DNA of 64,000 nt from Pyxicephalus adspersus. Lineage: Eukaryota > Chordata > Amphibia > Anura > Pyxicephalidae. Below the pieces are notes generated by a model, which did no database searches, was not told where the DNA came from, and worked only from the letters and a program-made list of their open reading frames with translations. How positions within the stretch are numbered: position 1 is the first letter of the stretch; each line of letters opens with the position of its first letter. The translations under genes were made by a program, and so were the position numbers. The stretch covers positions 37,896,761 to 37,960,760 of the forward strand of contig NC_092859.1 in assembly GCF_032062135.1 (NCBI RefSeq), in the 5' to 3' direction. Of the stretch, positions 48,638-61,505 are shown piece after piece.

Positions 48638-49806
48638 TTAACCTCCTGGGTGTTTCACTGATGTCTAGATTTCTGTACCAAAAGTGGTACACTGTTTTTC
48701 ATGAATTTTTTTTTTTAAATTGTAGACCTGTAACTTACAGAAATATGTCCGAACAGGGTTCTAGTAGATATCATAAATATAAAAAAAAAGTTTGAAACAC
48801 ACAATCATGTAAAAAAAAAAAAATTACTTTGAATAAAATTAAATAAAAAACACAAAAATCAGCTTAAACAAGAATACATAAATAAATCAAAAATACTGAA
48901 AATGCAATAATTCTGTATACTGTATAGTAATATATTTTTCTAAAACACCTCCCTAGTGTCCGTCACATACCTATAGACAAAACCACATAAATATATTTTG
49001 TATTATTTTGTATTGTATTGGATACAGGACTTTATATTGAATCCAATACAAAATATTTGAATTTCCCGCTACGACCCCATCGACGGGCACATGCACGGAC
49101 ATCATCAAGAATCGCCGAGGGACGCGTACGCGAACGCCGGGTATTATAATTCTTTCCACACTTCTGTACTTTCATGCAAAAAGTGTTAAATTTTTTGCAT
49201 GGAAATTTATTTTAGATTGAAGGCTATAATTCACCTGATTACTCAATAATTACTTTTAATTCACAGAATTACCGCATCACTCCCCGAAATATGTCCAAAA
49301 TTTAATAAATTTAATAATAACATTTTTTTTTCATAAAACATAAGAAAAAAATCTTTAAAAAAAAGTGTATAATGTAATGTAATTGTACAGTAGCTTATAT
49401 AAAAGATATATAATACAATTATATATATTATATAAAGATTTCTTTGTATTGGACTCAATACAGCTTTTTTGTATTGAGTTCAATGCAAAGTTATTTAAAT
49501 TTCCCTCCCTGCCTCCCGCCCGCACGTCATCAGGGATCGCCGAGGGACACGTACATGCAACGCAAACAGAGAAGAGAAGAAGAAGCCGGCGGAGAAGACA
49601 GGCACCCGACGCTGGAGAGGGAGATCTACGCTGGAGAACGACACTGGAGAACGACGCTGGAGAATGACGCTGGAACAACAGAACACGGGATGATCACAGT
49701 GGGAAAAGGTAAGAGATGGCTTTTAACCACCTGAGAAGAGTTCGGGTTTAACTTTTTCTGCAAGTGTTTTTACCCCGAACCAAGGTCGGGTTTAACGGGT
49801 GGTTAA
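48638..49806. mobile_element. piggyBac-type dimeric MITE, copy 2
   Basis: Bounded by TTAA at 48638-48641 and 49803-49806, with ends TTAACCTCCTGGGTG and AACGGGTGGTTAA. It is collinear with copy 1 (7940-9078): same GATGTCTAGATTTCTGT start, same two internal units, same ACCAAGGTCGGGTTTA end. Unit boundary about 49165. Differences include a short GACGCTGGAGAAC-type 15-bp tandem repeat at about 49610-49675. No transposase. Confidence 0.75.
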
Positions 49807-51366
49807 AGGTTAATTTTTTTCTGTTTTTTTTTCGTATTGGGTAAAATAGGCTCCCAAAAACCCACAAGGGCCATTTAAAGCCCTTTAAGCCTAGGAACAA
49901 AATAGTGTCATCTTGTCCATTGACTCTCTTTTTAACTAAACTTTTAGAAAATAGAAACTGACAGTTTTGCTCATCCCTAGTGGTCATTGTTGATAAATGA
50001 AATAACATTTTACCAAAACACTTTGAATTTATTGACTGAGGTTCATAAAATGCCTGTAATACCAGATACAAAGTGAATTAAATGTATGCAACATGTAGCA
50101 ATTAACCAGATTCTAGTTTGAATAAAATATAGAAGAAAATAAGTGTACTCTGGTTAGTTGAACTGTTGAGCTGCACTTTGCACCCACTTTATCATCACGC
50201 TTTGCTTACCAAAAACTTTCCTATAAGCTTATATAAATTTACATTTTATATAGTTCTTAACTGTTGTTAAAACCTGATCAAAGACATTGTTCTGTCAGTG
50301 CTTTTGTGTAACTAAAACTATATTAATTAAACTGTACTTTACACTGGGAAAGAATAGCACTAAAAATAACATGTACTCTTCAGAATACATCAATCATCAA
50401 ATGTCCATATTACACAATGTACATTCTTTCCTATAACAATAGCAGGGAAAGTACCTTTCATTTAATGGGGAGCTGACAAAATGGTAATAAAATAATGGAA
50501 TGTTTAATTAACTATGTAAAAATTGAAAGTATATCTAACTTTTCCTGAACACAGAGTGATTGATTGGATGGATTCCCATTTCTTAGACATAGCAGACTAA
50601 CAAAATAAAGGCAATTTTCTACTTCTACTGCTAAATACACAGATGAAATAAATAAGGGAGATGTTTTATCTGCTAAACGATTTGTAGTTCTGTCTATCAA
50701 GGGCTAAGATAAATTTTCCTACCCCACAGTGTAGCCCTATCTGGCAGCACAGGAGACCTGTTTTTTTCTCAGATGCCACTCAGTAAAGCTTACTGGCCCT
50801 ACCCAAGTCTTAGAATGAACAGTGAAAGGAGGAGCAGTAGACTAATTAGTTCATCTCTCTGTCTGTGCGCTCTACCCTAAAATCTGCATGTCCCTTGCAC
50901 TTTAGCAAACCTAAATGGGTTCTTGTGATGCTACCCCTCCCTTTTAAAGCTCCGCTATATAAAGGATTACAGGAAGCTGATGCCATATCAACTTCAGATC
51001 GCTTGCATTATAAACAATTTACTTGTGTAATAATGTACACTGAGCTGCATTATTTCTGTCTAGATATGAAGAAAGTTTACCCATGTTCCAATATTTTTGT
51101 GTTTGATTAAATCTATTTTGAAGTGTGTCTGTCAAATTATTGAGTTAATTACAAAGCCTCTATACAAAGTATTGTAACCAAACTTACAGAGGAACATGCC
51201 AAAGTCAAAACCAAAGTAAGGCTCTGTTAAGACTAACTGTGAGAGTGAGGTGCAGCTACCACCCCTCACATCCCTGAATCATTTCCTTTGAAACCAGTTA
51301 GAGAAAAGCTACCTACCAGAGACCTTTTTTGTTCTCTTGTAGGTAATCAAATATGTTCCATTAAAG
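49807..51366. other. No gene recognised
   Basis: AT-rich; nothing supported by motif. Short frames only. Confidence 0.45.
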
Positions 51367-51570
51367 GGGCTGATTCATTAAAGCTCCCAAAGTCTGGAGA
51401 AGATAGACTATCATGGGGGAACCTGAGGTATCCAGCAACCCTGGAATGGATTTCATCAAATTATTTACTATTATTAGGTAAATGTTTTCAATCCTGGACC
51501 AGATCTAATCTAGGTTCTCTCTTGATAGTGTATCTTCTCCAGTCTTGAAGAGCTTTATTAAATCAGGCCC
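51367..51570. mobile_element. Complete foldback MITE (GGGCTGATTCATTAAAGCTC type)
   Basis: The left arm GGGCTGATTCATTAAAGCTC...GTCTGGAGAAGATA is matched in inverse orientation by TATCTTCTCCAGTCTTGAAG and AGCTTTATTAAATCAGGCCC. Total about 204 bp. A half copy lies at 15789-15870. I could not fix the target duplication. No coding content. Confidence 0.7.
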
Positions 51571-53834
51571 AAGGTATCATTAGTAACTTAAACTAGAGGT
51601 ATTATCTTTATTCCATACCTAACAAGATCAGACAACCATGCTGTTCTTAGGTCTTCACTGTGTGGCCCGCCTAGAACCACGTGGTGTCTTCAAAGATCTT
51701 CAGTGCTGAGTTATATACACATGCTTTGCATTACATTCACTCTGGAGAAGAGGCAGAAATACATCATACATCTAAGATACCCTTGTGGAAAAATTTGAGC
51801 ACTCCAACAGTGCTCTTGTTAATCAGTAAGTCATAGTTGTCTATGACAGATATGGAAAAAACATGGTTTGCAGTGACTTCCACTGATTTTAGAGCAGATT
51901 GGGTATAGACATTAAAACGTCTTTAATACTCTGATTTCTTACAGGGTTGGCTTCTATATCATCTATATCATAGGTGGGGTCACCTCCTCTATTTCTTTTA
52001 TGTATATAGACATTAAAATGCCTATGCGGACAATATAAATACAATTTGGTAAATACTAACATATTTCTCCATGGAACTACAGAAAAACAACTGTTAAAAC
52101 TTCCAGAGCTCACAGCTGAATACCCTGTCTTTGCTGTACTACTGTATTTTCAGCCCTGCCTGATTTCTCCCTTTTTAAACTACAGAATTCTACTTATGTT
52201 ACCCTCTCTATCCCTCTCCACATGCATTTGTTGATTCAAAGGGATCTCTAGGCAGACAAAAGTGGAAGAAATTATTGTACATGCAATTATTAGTAAATCA
52301 CAAAATGTATGTTTTTAAATTGAAGCAGTGTGAGAAGGAATCAGCACAAGGGGCATATAGGTTGACGTGTATAGAAAAAAATGCTGATTGGCTGAAACAG
52401 TGACAGAGAGATGAACTCACCTCACTAGGGGTGTAGCTGTAAATCAGGGGGATCCCTAACAAAACTTTGAATGGGACATTTGGGTAAGCCTTTTAATGAC
52501 CTGTGGTTGCTGCAAATTCTGCCACGGTCTTTTGGCTTGCCAGGTGTTCTTGAACTGCTACACGTCTCTGCTGGAATCAGTAGCGGCAGGCATGAATCTA
52601 TAAATCTGCTTGAACCTATCTACTCTGCTATAAACACCTCAAACAGTGAAGGTGGCAGGGAAGAGAAAGCAAAAGAGCAGCGCCGACTTTTCTTACACTA
52701 CCTAGGTACAGGTTATGGTGGGCTCAGAGGAAGTGGACTGAATGATGCTGACCATAAAACCATAAGAAAAAAATCTACCTGCAATAGCAGTAAAAAAGTA
52801 CAGCGGAAGAAATTTTTAAAATAAACCTGAATATTAGATCTTGTTATTTTATTTTTAACAAGCTATTCATTTTTATATTTTTTTTAAAAAAGTGCCTGTT
52901 TTAGTATATCAGCTATTTGCATACATAATATAAAGCAAGATATTCACTTTTAAAGACAAAATGTGTCTATTTGCTGTTGTTCATATGAATATACATATTT
53001 ATTAAACAGTCTGTCTGCTATCATTCTGTTGTGTCTAAACAGTAATCTAAAATTCTATTGAAGATGACTTTGCCCTCAACAGTGCATTAAAACATTATTT
53101 GTTGAGTATTTTTCTTTTCATGCAGTACATTGCATCGGTAAACATCTCTTTTCTAACTAGTTAAGTTGCTGAGCCCAGATTTTCTTAATCAAAGCTAATT
53201 TCTCTCAGCTGGACACTTCATTATCATTTTAATGATAAAAGTGCACAGCAGAGGTGTTCTGTTACATACATTGAGACGGATTGCGTTAATTACACCTGCC
53301 CTTAGTCAGGAGTTCTGCGACTCACTAATAATAATCCAGAATTTTATTATTTTTTTATATGTGCAAGGTTATTATAACAATTATTTCTGCACAGGACCCA
53401 AGTGTTTTGCAGCTGATGTTTTTTTTTTTTTATAATTGAAAGAATCAAAACACATTAAAGCCCCACTCCTGCTGAAACATTTTATTTTGTTTTGGATAGA
53501 GAGAGAAAAGGTTAAAGCCCTTGTCTTTTTATAATCTTTATTGAAATGGTTGTGAACAGATACTGTATCTGGTATTACAGGCATTTTATAGACCTCATCA
53601 CGTCATACATCACATTCTGCTAACAATTATAGTAATTACATGGTTCACTAGCTATACACTTTAACGTTATCCTGGAATGTCTTATAATAAAACATAAGAT
53701 AAGCTATTAAAGAAAATCATAGTTCCTCTGTGTACAATGCATTCTTTTTACAAGAAAATAGGGAAAGTGCTGGATTGTGCCAGGACTAAAGGATTCATCA
53801 GTCCTAGGTCCTTACTTTAAATACCTAATATTAT
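51571..53834. other. No gene recognised
   Basis: AT-rich sequence with frames up to 117 residues (52471-52824) that resemble no family I know. No element ends seen. Confidence 0.4.
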
Positions 53835-54265
53835 TAATGTTAAACAGGATTTATATAGCGCTAACATATTACGCAGCACTGTACATTAAATAGGGATTGT
53901 AAATGACAGATGAATACAGACAAGTGACACAGGAGGAGAGGACCCTGCCCTGAAGAACTTACAATCTAAGAGGTGTGGGAAGTAAAACAATAGGAGGGGA
54001 GATATGTAGTGGTGGGAAGTAGTGATGATTTCAAAAGACAATGGATGATGGGTAGGCAAGTTTATAAAAATGGGTTTTGAGTGCTCTTTTAAATGAGCAG
54101 AAAGTAGGAGCAAGCCGAATAGGACGAGGAAGACCATTCCGGAGAGTTGGGGCAGCTCTGGAAAAGTCTTGAAGCCGTGCATGTGATGAGGTTATGAGTG
54201 AGGAAGTCAGTATTAGGTCATTGCAGGAGCGAAGAGAGCAGCTAGGGGAGTATTTTTTTACCATT
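53835..54265 (-). pseudogene. L2/CR1-type LINE 3' end (ORF2 C-terminus and tail)
   Basis: On the minus strand, a frame at 54264-54031 ends the ORF2 of an L2/CR1-type LINE: LRSCNDLILTSSLITSSHAR, then LQDFSRAAPTLRNGLPRPIR and FKRALKTHFYKLAYP. This is the RAFSxAAPxLWNxLP...LKTHLF signature of the family. A non-coding tail follows with CTTACAATCTAAG (complement) and GTTAGCGCTATATAAATCC, ending in ATTAATAAT at about 53835. The 5' part is missing, as is normal for such LINEs. The AGCGCTATATAAAT tail is the one shared by tRNA-derived SINEs of frogs. Confidence 0.8.
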
Positions 54266-57200
54266 ATTTATTGACACAGACTATATGATAAAAGTTTCAC
54301 CAACCATTTGCTGCCTTTTTGGTTACAAATAAAATAACAGATAAATGAGAACAAACAATACACAGAGCTGTGAACAGTGGCAGAGATTTTTGGCTTTGGG
54401 TATCCTTAATCACACTTTTTAACCCTTTTCCTGCAATGGATATAAGGCTTTCAGCTTTGGCGACCATAAACTTACAGCTGGTGCCTGACATTTGGCACTT
54501 TTAAAATGAATGTAACTGGAGACTAACAAACTGCCATTTACATTTACAAAGGGTGAAACGTTGGTGGCTACAGGATATTATATGTAAGCTGACACCTGTT
54601 CCCAACATGCTACTGTCACATAGTTCTCCGCTGGCATTTCCACATCAATGCACATCAGCCTGTTGTCCTTTTTTCACCTGCCAGTGCAAGCTGTCAATCA
54701 CACTGGTCACTGCTCTCACTGCCACCAATCACTACAAGCCTGTGGCTAACTGCCTACCACTGTACTCTCCTCTGCCATCATTTCCTCTTTTAGGTGACTT
54801 TTTTTATGGTGACTTTCCCCACCCTCTTTCCTCGCTAACTTCCCTGGCAGCTCTGAAACCTGGAATGAATCAGTTTGTTGATCAACAAAATACTCCAGGC
54901 ATATATTTGCCCAGCATGGAACCTAGGTGCAAAAGAAACAAGGGGCATCAAACATAGTTCACCCCTTCCTGGCTATACCAAGCCCCATGTACTATAAAAT
55001 TGGAACAGTTCCATAGTTAGGTGACAGTAGGATTGTGGGGACTTCCTACTTAATAAGGTACCTCTAAGTAGGTCCTTTTCATCCAGAAATGAGAACAAAG
55101 TCCTTTATTGATAATTTGAAAAAAAAAATAATCCTTAGTAATATCAGAAGTAGGTCAAAGTCAATCGCCCAAAGAAAGAGACCATACAGGAAAAAAAACC
55201 TTTTCAAGTTCTTCCAGAAATGTAAATGTCAATCATAATGTGTGACAAGCAACGATATTAACCGTCAATCTCCCAGTGCTAAATGACAGATTGCCATTGC
55301 TGCATTAATAGCACAGAGAATCCCTATGCTATTTCCGCTGAATGCTTGGAATCTGTCGTTAACAGATTTAGCTGGCCGCAGAAATAGTAAAAATGACAGA
55401 ATCCATGGAATCTGTAATTGACACATTTAGCTGGCCACAGAAATAGTAAAAAGTTAAATTTTACACATTTAATTAGGGGGGGATTTCATTGGATTTTGAC
55501 TCAACATCTCCATTTTAAGATGTACAACAGAGTCCATTGGCACTTACATTTTTAAACTTTAACCCACGGACTTAGGGAAAAAACGTATTGTATCGAAGCA
55601 TAGGGACAGTTGTGGCTTCAAAGACAACATTATAAATACATACAAACAACATGCTTTTATAAACATGGGTTTTTTTTTTTTTTTTGGTTTTTTTTTGAGG
55701 GGAGGGGGGATTATTACATTTCTATAGAGTTTAAACATACACACTGGCATATTCATAGTTCCTCTGGGTACCATACTTTCTGTTTACAAAGTAATAAAGA
55801 AAATGCTGTATTGTGCCTGGACTAAGGGATTTATCATTCCTAGGCAGTTACTTTAAGTTATGACACAGACTATGTAATAAAAGACTTACCAACCAAGGGA
55901 ATGAGTACAGGGGGACATTGGTACCCCTACCCGTAAGGCTTTACTAAGTTCTCATTTACAATATTTTAAGTGAAATGTATTATAAACACATCTGCAAATC
56001 CAAATGTGACTATTCTGATTTTGGTGACAGCTGTGTGATGACTGTGATGAACACATGCAGCAAAAAACATCTATTTCCTATTGTCATCTGCTGAGGTCGG
56101 CATGACTCAGTAAACCTCCAAAACTCATGTTCAGTTTGCCTTATATCACATTAAAAATGTCATTTTTTTATGAAACGGCAAACTAACACCCATGGATGTG
56201 CCATGCAGCCCTAGCAGAGTCATGTGCACTCCTTCCCCCTCTATATGGAAGCATCACTCAATCCACACATGCAATGTAGTCGTTTGTTGGCCTCCTACGA
56301 TTGCTGACACGGGCAAATTTGCTTCCGTTCTTGTTCTTTGTAGCTCTAACGGAGCTGTCTAAATTCCCTTTGTTCTACAGAATAATAATCAGCTTCTTCA
56401 TTGTGACATGAATATTAAAGGGAACATTTTGTATAGCTTTTCATCCTGGTTTTTAGCCGAGTGGCACAGCTGTGTAAAGTCACGCCATTAACCCTAGCAG
56501 TTCTCCATTTGGAAAATGCGTTGGCTGTTACAGTTCTAAACTGCAGTGTGCTTTCATCTATGTCATTCAATTAAACCATTAATCCTGCTTTGACAAAAAA
56601 TGCACTGCAGCCATGAAAACCTTTTAATCTTCTGCACATTTTTCAAAGATTATTTATTCTTATAATTGCCAATATTGCCTAAACCCAAATCTATGGCCAT
56701 GCAATGCAAAGCACAGGGCTTGCTTAAATGGTGGTCCTGGTAGCAGTATATACAAACCTGTCTGCTGCTCCGCTGCCCTGTTAAGAAGGAAGCATTTAAG
56801 AGGACTAATTACTTTGTCTTGGATAAGCAAAGCACAGGTATTTTTTAAAAAATAGCTGGTGGGAGCAAAAATAAATATATCTCCCCAAGCTCAAATTCAG
56901 AGTTGGGATATCATGTTCTTGTTGGCAATCATCCAAAGCTGCCACATCACACAGGCACACCTGTCTTGGTCTTCTACACAGGTATGAAGCCAACATTAGG
57001 AATGATGACAATGCAGCCCTCTATGCATGGCTAGCCAAGGCTTCATTTTCTGACAATGACAGAGCCTGAAGCAAAACTATGAGGACAGGAATTGGAAGAA
57101 AAGGGGCAAACAGTGCTTTCTGCTAAGTACTTTGGGGAAAGTGCTTTTGGAAAGTTGCTTTGGGAAAAATACCTGGCAACAGTGTGACTGTTAAGCAAGT

Positions 57201-58572
57201 GAAATCACGCCAAATATTTTCAGGTATAAACAGGCAATAAATATATATTTTTGATTGCCCAATGAAATCACAGACATTATTTACAGTTATAGACAAACAG
57301 CTTTTTCTGTTGAGTATAAATTTGCCTGTTTTTTATATTATGACTGCTAACCAAGTAAAATCACAGTAACTCGTTTTACACAATTAGTTAGTTTTACACA
57401 GGCAAATTATTCCTATTGTGGTGAAAAAATGTACCTATTTTCTCAGCACAACTAGTGGTAAACGGAAAAGAAAAATGGATTCAGATTGCCCCTATGCTGT
57501 CTAGCGTTCCTAAAGTGTGCTAAGGAAACCATTCCTAATAATTATTCACCAAAAATAATTAATTTTAAACCTTTTGAAAAAACTCAATTCCATCTCAGTA
57601 TTTGCAAATCCAGTTGCATTTCTAAACACATTCAACCTGATTCGTTCTTGTTCTGCTCGTCTCTAGTCTTAAAAGAGAAAGATCCTGCAAATCTTCCATC
57701 TAGTACATAGATCTTGAAGAAATACACAAAGCACACCAAGGTTTAAGTAAGAATACACATTCCGCTCGTATTTAGACAATATTTGCATCCTAGAGTTGGG
57801 ATAAAGAAATTAATACAGGTGACTCACAGAAAGCCCTATATAGATTCCTATATATTCCATCAAAATCAGTATATTGTCCATCACCACAAATGAAGGAATA
57901 TTACCATTAACGACAGGTTATCTGCAAGTGTTTCCCCTTCTCTCTAAAAGTATTACCATGGAAACTGCAGCTGCAAGAGAAAATCAGAAACCTGAATTAT
58001 TTGGAAAAAATGAAAACTACCACTTCCTGCATTCCATCCTTTGTACTCCAGTGCGCTCTTAGATTTCTGAATCACTCTTTCAACCCCTTCCTCACCCACA
58101 TCACAAGCTCTTTTGTTTTAAAGGGGAAGGGGGGTTGTTACAAGCTGTGTATGGTATCAGTTATGAAAGAATGGAAGAGGAAAGAGAGGGATGGAGAACA
58201 AGAGGTTTGCAGTCATGATGACATCATTGTTTATTGCTCCAGATAAAACCATGGGAGGTTAAAGGATTGAGGGGAGTAAGGAAGCAAAAGTAAAAAAAAA
58301 GTTATAGGGGGTAAATTCACACGTCTATGTAATATTCCTTGTACTATCCATTGATATTTGTTGAGTATAAACATCCCATTTACTTTAAAAGAGCAATAAT
58401 GAGCTTTGGCATGTAAAAAAACTATTCACACCAATTTTGGCAAAATAGTGCACTACAACCTATAGGGTATCCACTTATTCACTATTTATTCACTATTATT
58501 CATAATTATGTGTGTGTCTTTTCTTTGTGTTGTGCATTGGAGTGCCATTCATAATGAATGGTGCATAAACAG
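54266..58572. other. No gene recognised
   Basis: AT-rich sequence; a 134-residue frame at 54553-54957 and a T run at 55671-55698 are the main features. No motif, exon pair or element end supports a gene. Confidence 0.4.
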
Positions 58573-58675
58573 TAGGCTCTATTTATAAAGCAGGGAATCT
58601 GACATTACCCCAAACAGGGACCTGGAAGATACCCACAAGGGAATGTCAGATTCCCTGTTTGATAAATAGAGCCTA
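58573..58675. mobile_element. Minimal foldback MITE (103 bp)
   Basis: TAGGCTCTATTTATAAAGCA plus GGGAATCTGACATT (58573-58606) is matched in inverse orientation by 58642-58675, with two mismatches in 34 bases. The spacer is 35 bases. TA at each outer edge may be the duplicated target. The same arms occur, interrupted, at 43229-43696. Confidence 0.75.
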
Positions 58676-59912
58676 GTGTATTATAATGCAAGTTTTCTCT
58701 AAAGTTCACGTTACCCACTTCATAAGGTGATAATGATTGAGTAGGTTTTCAGATTACCATAGTAAAGTAGAAAAATAGATGATAGAGAGGCTTATTCTAG
58801 GGTGGGATCTAGACTTAAAATGACAGCAGTGCAATATTTTACACTGGGGCTTACTGTTACTTGGGCAAAACAATGTACTGCTAGAGATCCACTTAAAAAA
58901 AATAAGATGGTGATCACAGAACAGGATGGGTCAAGCCCAAATCTATACTTTTTTTCACCAGCAGGTAAAGGGTTGTGGAAATCTGAGTGGGTAAGCTGTC
59001 ATCCTGACTCGCTTAGGAGAAAATTACAGCAATTTTCTTCAACAAAGCAATCGTGCTCTGTACCTAAGTCCTGTGTTGAGCTAATCTTTTATGTTCTCAG
59101 ATCACAGAAAGACACTGTGCCAAAGGTGTCCGTTGGTTCTTTCTCCCTCACATTTTCAAGATCAAAATGAATGGGCTGTTTTAGACTCTAAATGTCTTGA
59201 GGTTTGTAGCAAAGGCAAGACACAAGACTAAAAAGGTGTGCAATGTATAATTATGTAAATAGCTTGAAATGCTTCCAGCATCTTTCAGAGTGAAATAAAA
59301 TTCAAATACCTTTTCCTTCCTTCCTCTCTCATTTTCTCCCCCATCCTTCATTCCTTTCTTCTAGAAAAAAACTGTTGTTATGCAGCCTAAAACGAATTCC
59401 GCCAGAACCCATTCACTGGCTGTCAGAAGATTCTGCTCTTCCCCAATGCTGTCTCTTGGAGGAGATACATTGATATGTTCCGAGACAGATAGGAAAAACA
59501 CGCTTTCACTAAAGTTGTCAGGCCTAAAACAAAATTGTTCTTACTTACAATAGCTTGTCAATTTTGAATGAAGGTTCAAGTAGATCTGGCAGACAATGTA
59601 ATGTGGTCTATCAGAACATACAAATATTTTTTTTAAATGCTAAATAAGGAAGAATTCCTGTGTGCATATCTTTACTATAAAAAAAAGATGATTAGATCCC
59701 ATCTGCTTGTAGAACTATGCAGGAGATAGAATTCTTCATGTTCTAAAATAAAACATTGTGTATACTGTTTGCACAGATGTGGTGTTACGAAGAAGAGAAT
59801 GTCCTTTCCTTATTTTACTAGCAAGAGGACACTCCACATTCTTGTACTTCAATAGTAAGTGATTCACTCAGCTCTTAAATTATCCAGTTTGAAGCAGTTC
59901 AAATGTAAAAGC

Positions 59913-59943
<31 letters not shown>

Positions 59944-60480
59944 ATTCTATTTACCATTCTGTATATTCTATATATATCCATGCACATACTGTGTAGGATT
60001 TATCCTAAGTACTGGTATCAATGGCGGAGGAAAGATAGGTGCTACTGCCATTTAAACCCACCCCCAGATTTTTTACAGTGTTGTATTAATATCTGGATCA
60101 TTGGCATCTGTAGCTGTTGACAATGCAAGCATGTGGCAACCTAAGGCTCTTATCACATGGGTGAACCTGTTGATCACTACATATTGCCAGCAGCAGAATA
60201 ACTCATGAAAAAATCTACACTTACCTCTATGACAGTAGGCAGATAGATGTCAACCCCCCTTGTTAGCGAGGGAGCAGTGAGAGAGTGACTAATAAATCAG
60301 GTAAATGAAAAGTTACTAATTTAGTCACTGACAAGTTGTCACCAGCAACAAGATTACATGGCCCTGATTAAAAACATACTATTTACTTTCAAGACACCAG
60401 GCAGTATGGAACATAAGCCATTAATAAGCTTGTCTTCCAGCTGCTGATCCTGGGCTTATATCCCACCCGAGACATGACAG
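58676..60480. other. No gene recognised; TATC microsatellite
   Basis: AT-rich; a 122-residue plus-strand frame at 58802-59170 has no recognisable motif. (ATCT)n at 59913-59943. Confidence 0.4.
59913..59943. repeat. (ATCT)n microsatellite
   Basis: Nearly eight uninterrupted tetranucleotide units. Confidence 0.9.
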
Positions 60481-60909
60481 GTGTAAAGGGAGATATTAAA
60501 ATGTTCTTACCTCTGCCGGCCAGTCCACCCGAAACCTCCTATTAACCATTCCCTTTCCAAAAAATTGCACAAAACCTGGTTTGCATATAACTGGCCATAG
60601 CAGCCTTTTTATTAACAAATTATAAAAACATTAATAACTCTTTACTTTTATAAAATATACAACATCAAAAACACCATATAACAATTACATTCATGTAAAC
60701 ATGTTTTTCTGGACGGTCCATAACAGTACCTGTCACCTGGATATTCCTGCATCCAAAAAATAGGCCCCCCGCCGTTAACACACCAGCTCAGGGACAACCC
60801 GCAGGTATCCCTCCAAACCCACCGGGTCTCACCACAACCCAGTGTTCCAAACAACCCCACTATCATGGACCACCAGAAAAAACCACCACCGCGCCCCAAG
60901 CCTGACCCC

Positions 60910-61505
60910 TTAGGCTTGAGCGCACCTCCATACCTGAACACCACGCTGCAGGCCATCCTGCAGACCCAACATCCACAAGTCCGTTCCTACAACATTCAGA
61001 TGAACACCATCAGTACGCATGAATAGATGGGGCTCCCCCTCCAACTCCCCATGACAGACCGCCAGACCTCCAATTCTCGTCAAGAATTTACTGACTGCCT
61101 TATTAATTTTTATGCGTGACTTATTCAGTCTCGCCACGGATCGTGCGCGCCGCCATGTAAGTCTCGCCACCATCTCTGACCATATAAGGACTGTGTAAGG
61201 CAAAGCAGCTCTCAACCTCAAAAAATCATATTTTATATCTTTTAACAGATCACGTAACGGCCTAGATCCCACATCATTACCCCCAGCATGAATCAATAAC
61301 ACATCCGGTGCACGATCCAACTGAACATAACGATTTACTTCCGGAATCACATGGCTCCACTGCAGGCCACGAATCCCGATCCACCGAACTTTCGCTTCTC
61401 CCTGCTGAAAACCCATCTGCCTCCCATTGGGACGCACCTCTGCCCTTCGGGCTCCCCAGTAAACATAAGAATGCCCCAGAATCCAAATCAGGCATTCACT
61501 AGAAT
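60910..61505 (-). CDS. SGNH hydrolase of the Ngaro-like element
   Basis: SGNH (GDSL-type) hydrolases cleave esters with a Ser-His pair. The four blocks are visible: ILGHSYVYWGA with the nucleophile Ser (block I, GHS instead of GDS), GIRGLQW with the Gly (block II), LIHAGGNDVG with the Asn (block III) and MRTDGVHLN with the His (block V). The frame is open from 61572, but residues before the ILGHS block look like translated non-coding sequence (GGGEAIQWVWWYSFFLFYIP). I place the coding start at 61505, just after a TTTTACATTCCAG acceptor. A 137-base intron from a GTGAGT at 61642 would link it to the recombinase exon. It ends at 60910. Its substrate and role in the element's life cycle are unknown. 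About 198 residues, a normal size. Uncertain points are the start and whether it is spliced or separate. Confidence 0.7.

Noticed and set aside
54553..54957. 134-residue plus-strand frame as a possible gene
   Set aside because: No recognisable motif, odd Cys/Pro/Ser composition, and no splice or transposon context; probably chance or part of an unassigned repeat.
58802..59170. 122-residue plus-strand frame as a possible exon
   Set aside because: No family resemblance and no supporting signals; left unannotated.
60648..60956. 102-residue minus-strand frame rich in Gly and Trp
   Set aside because: Lies in the 3' non-coding part of the Ngaro-like element, overlaps the end of the hydrolase in another frame, and shows no motif.
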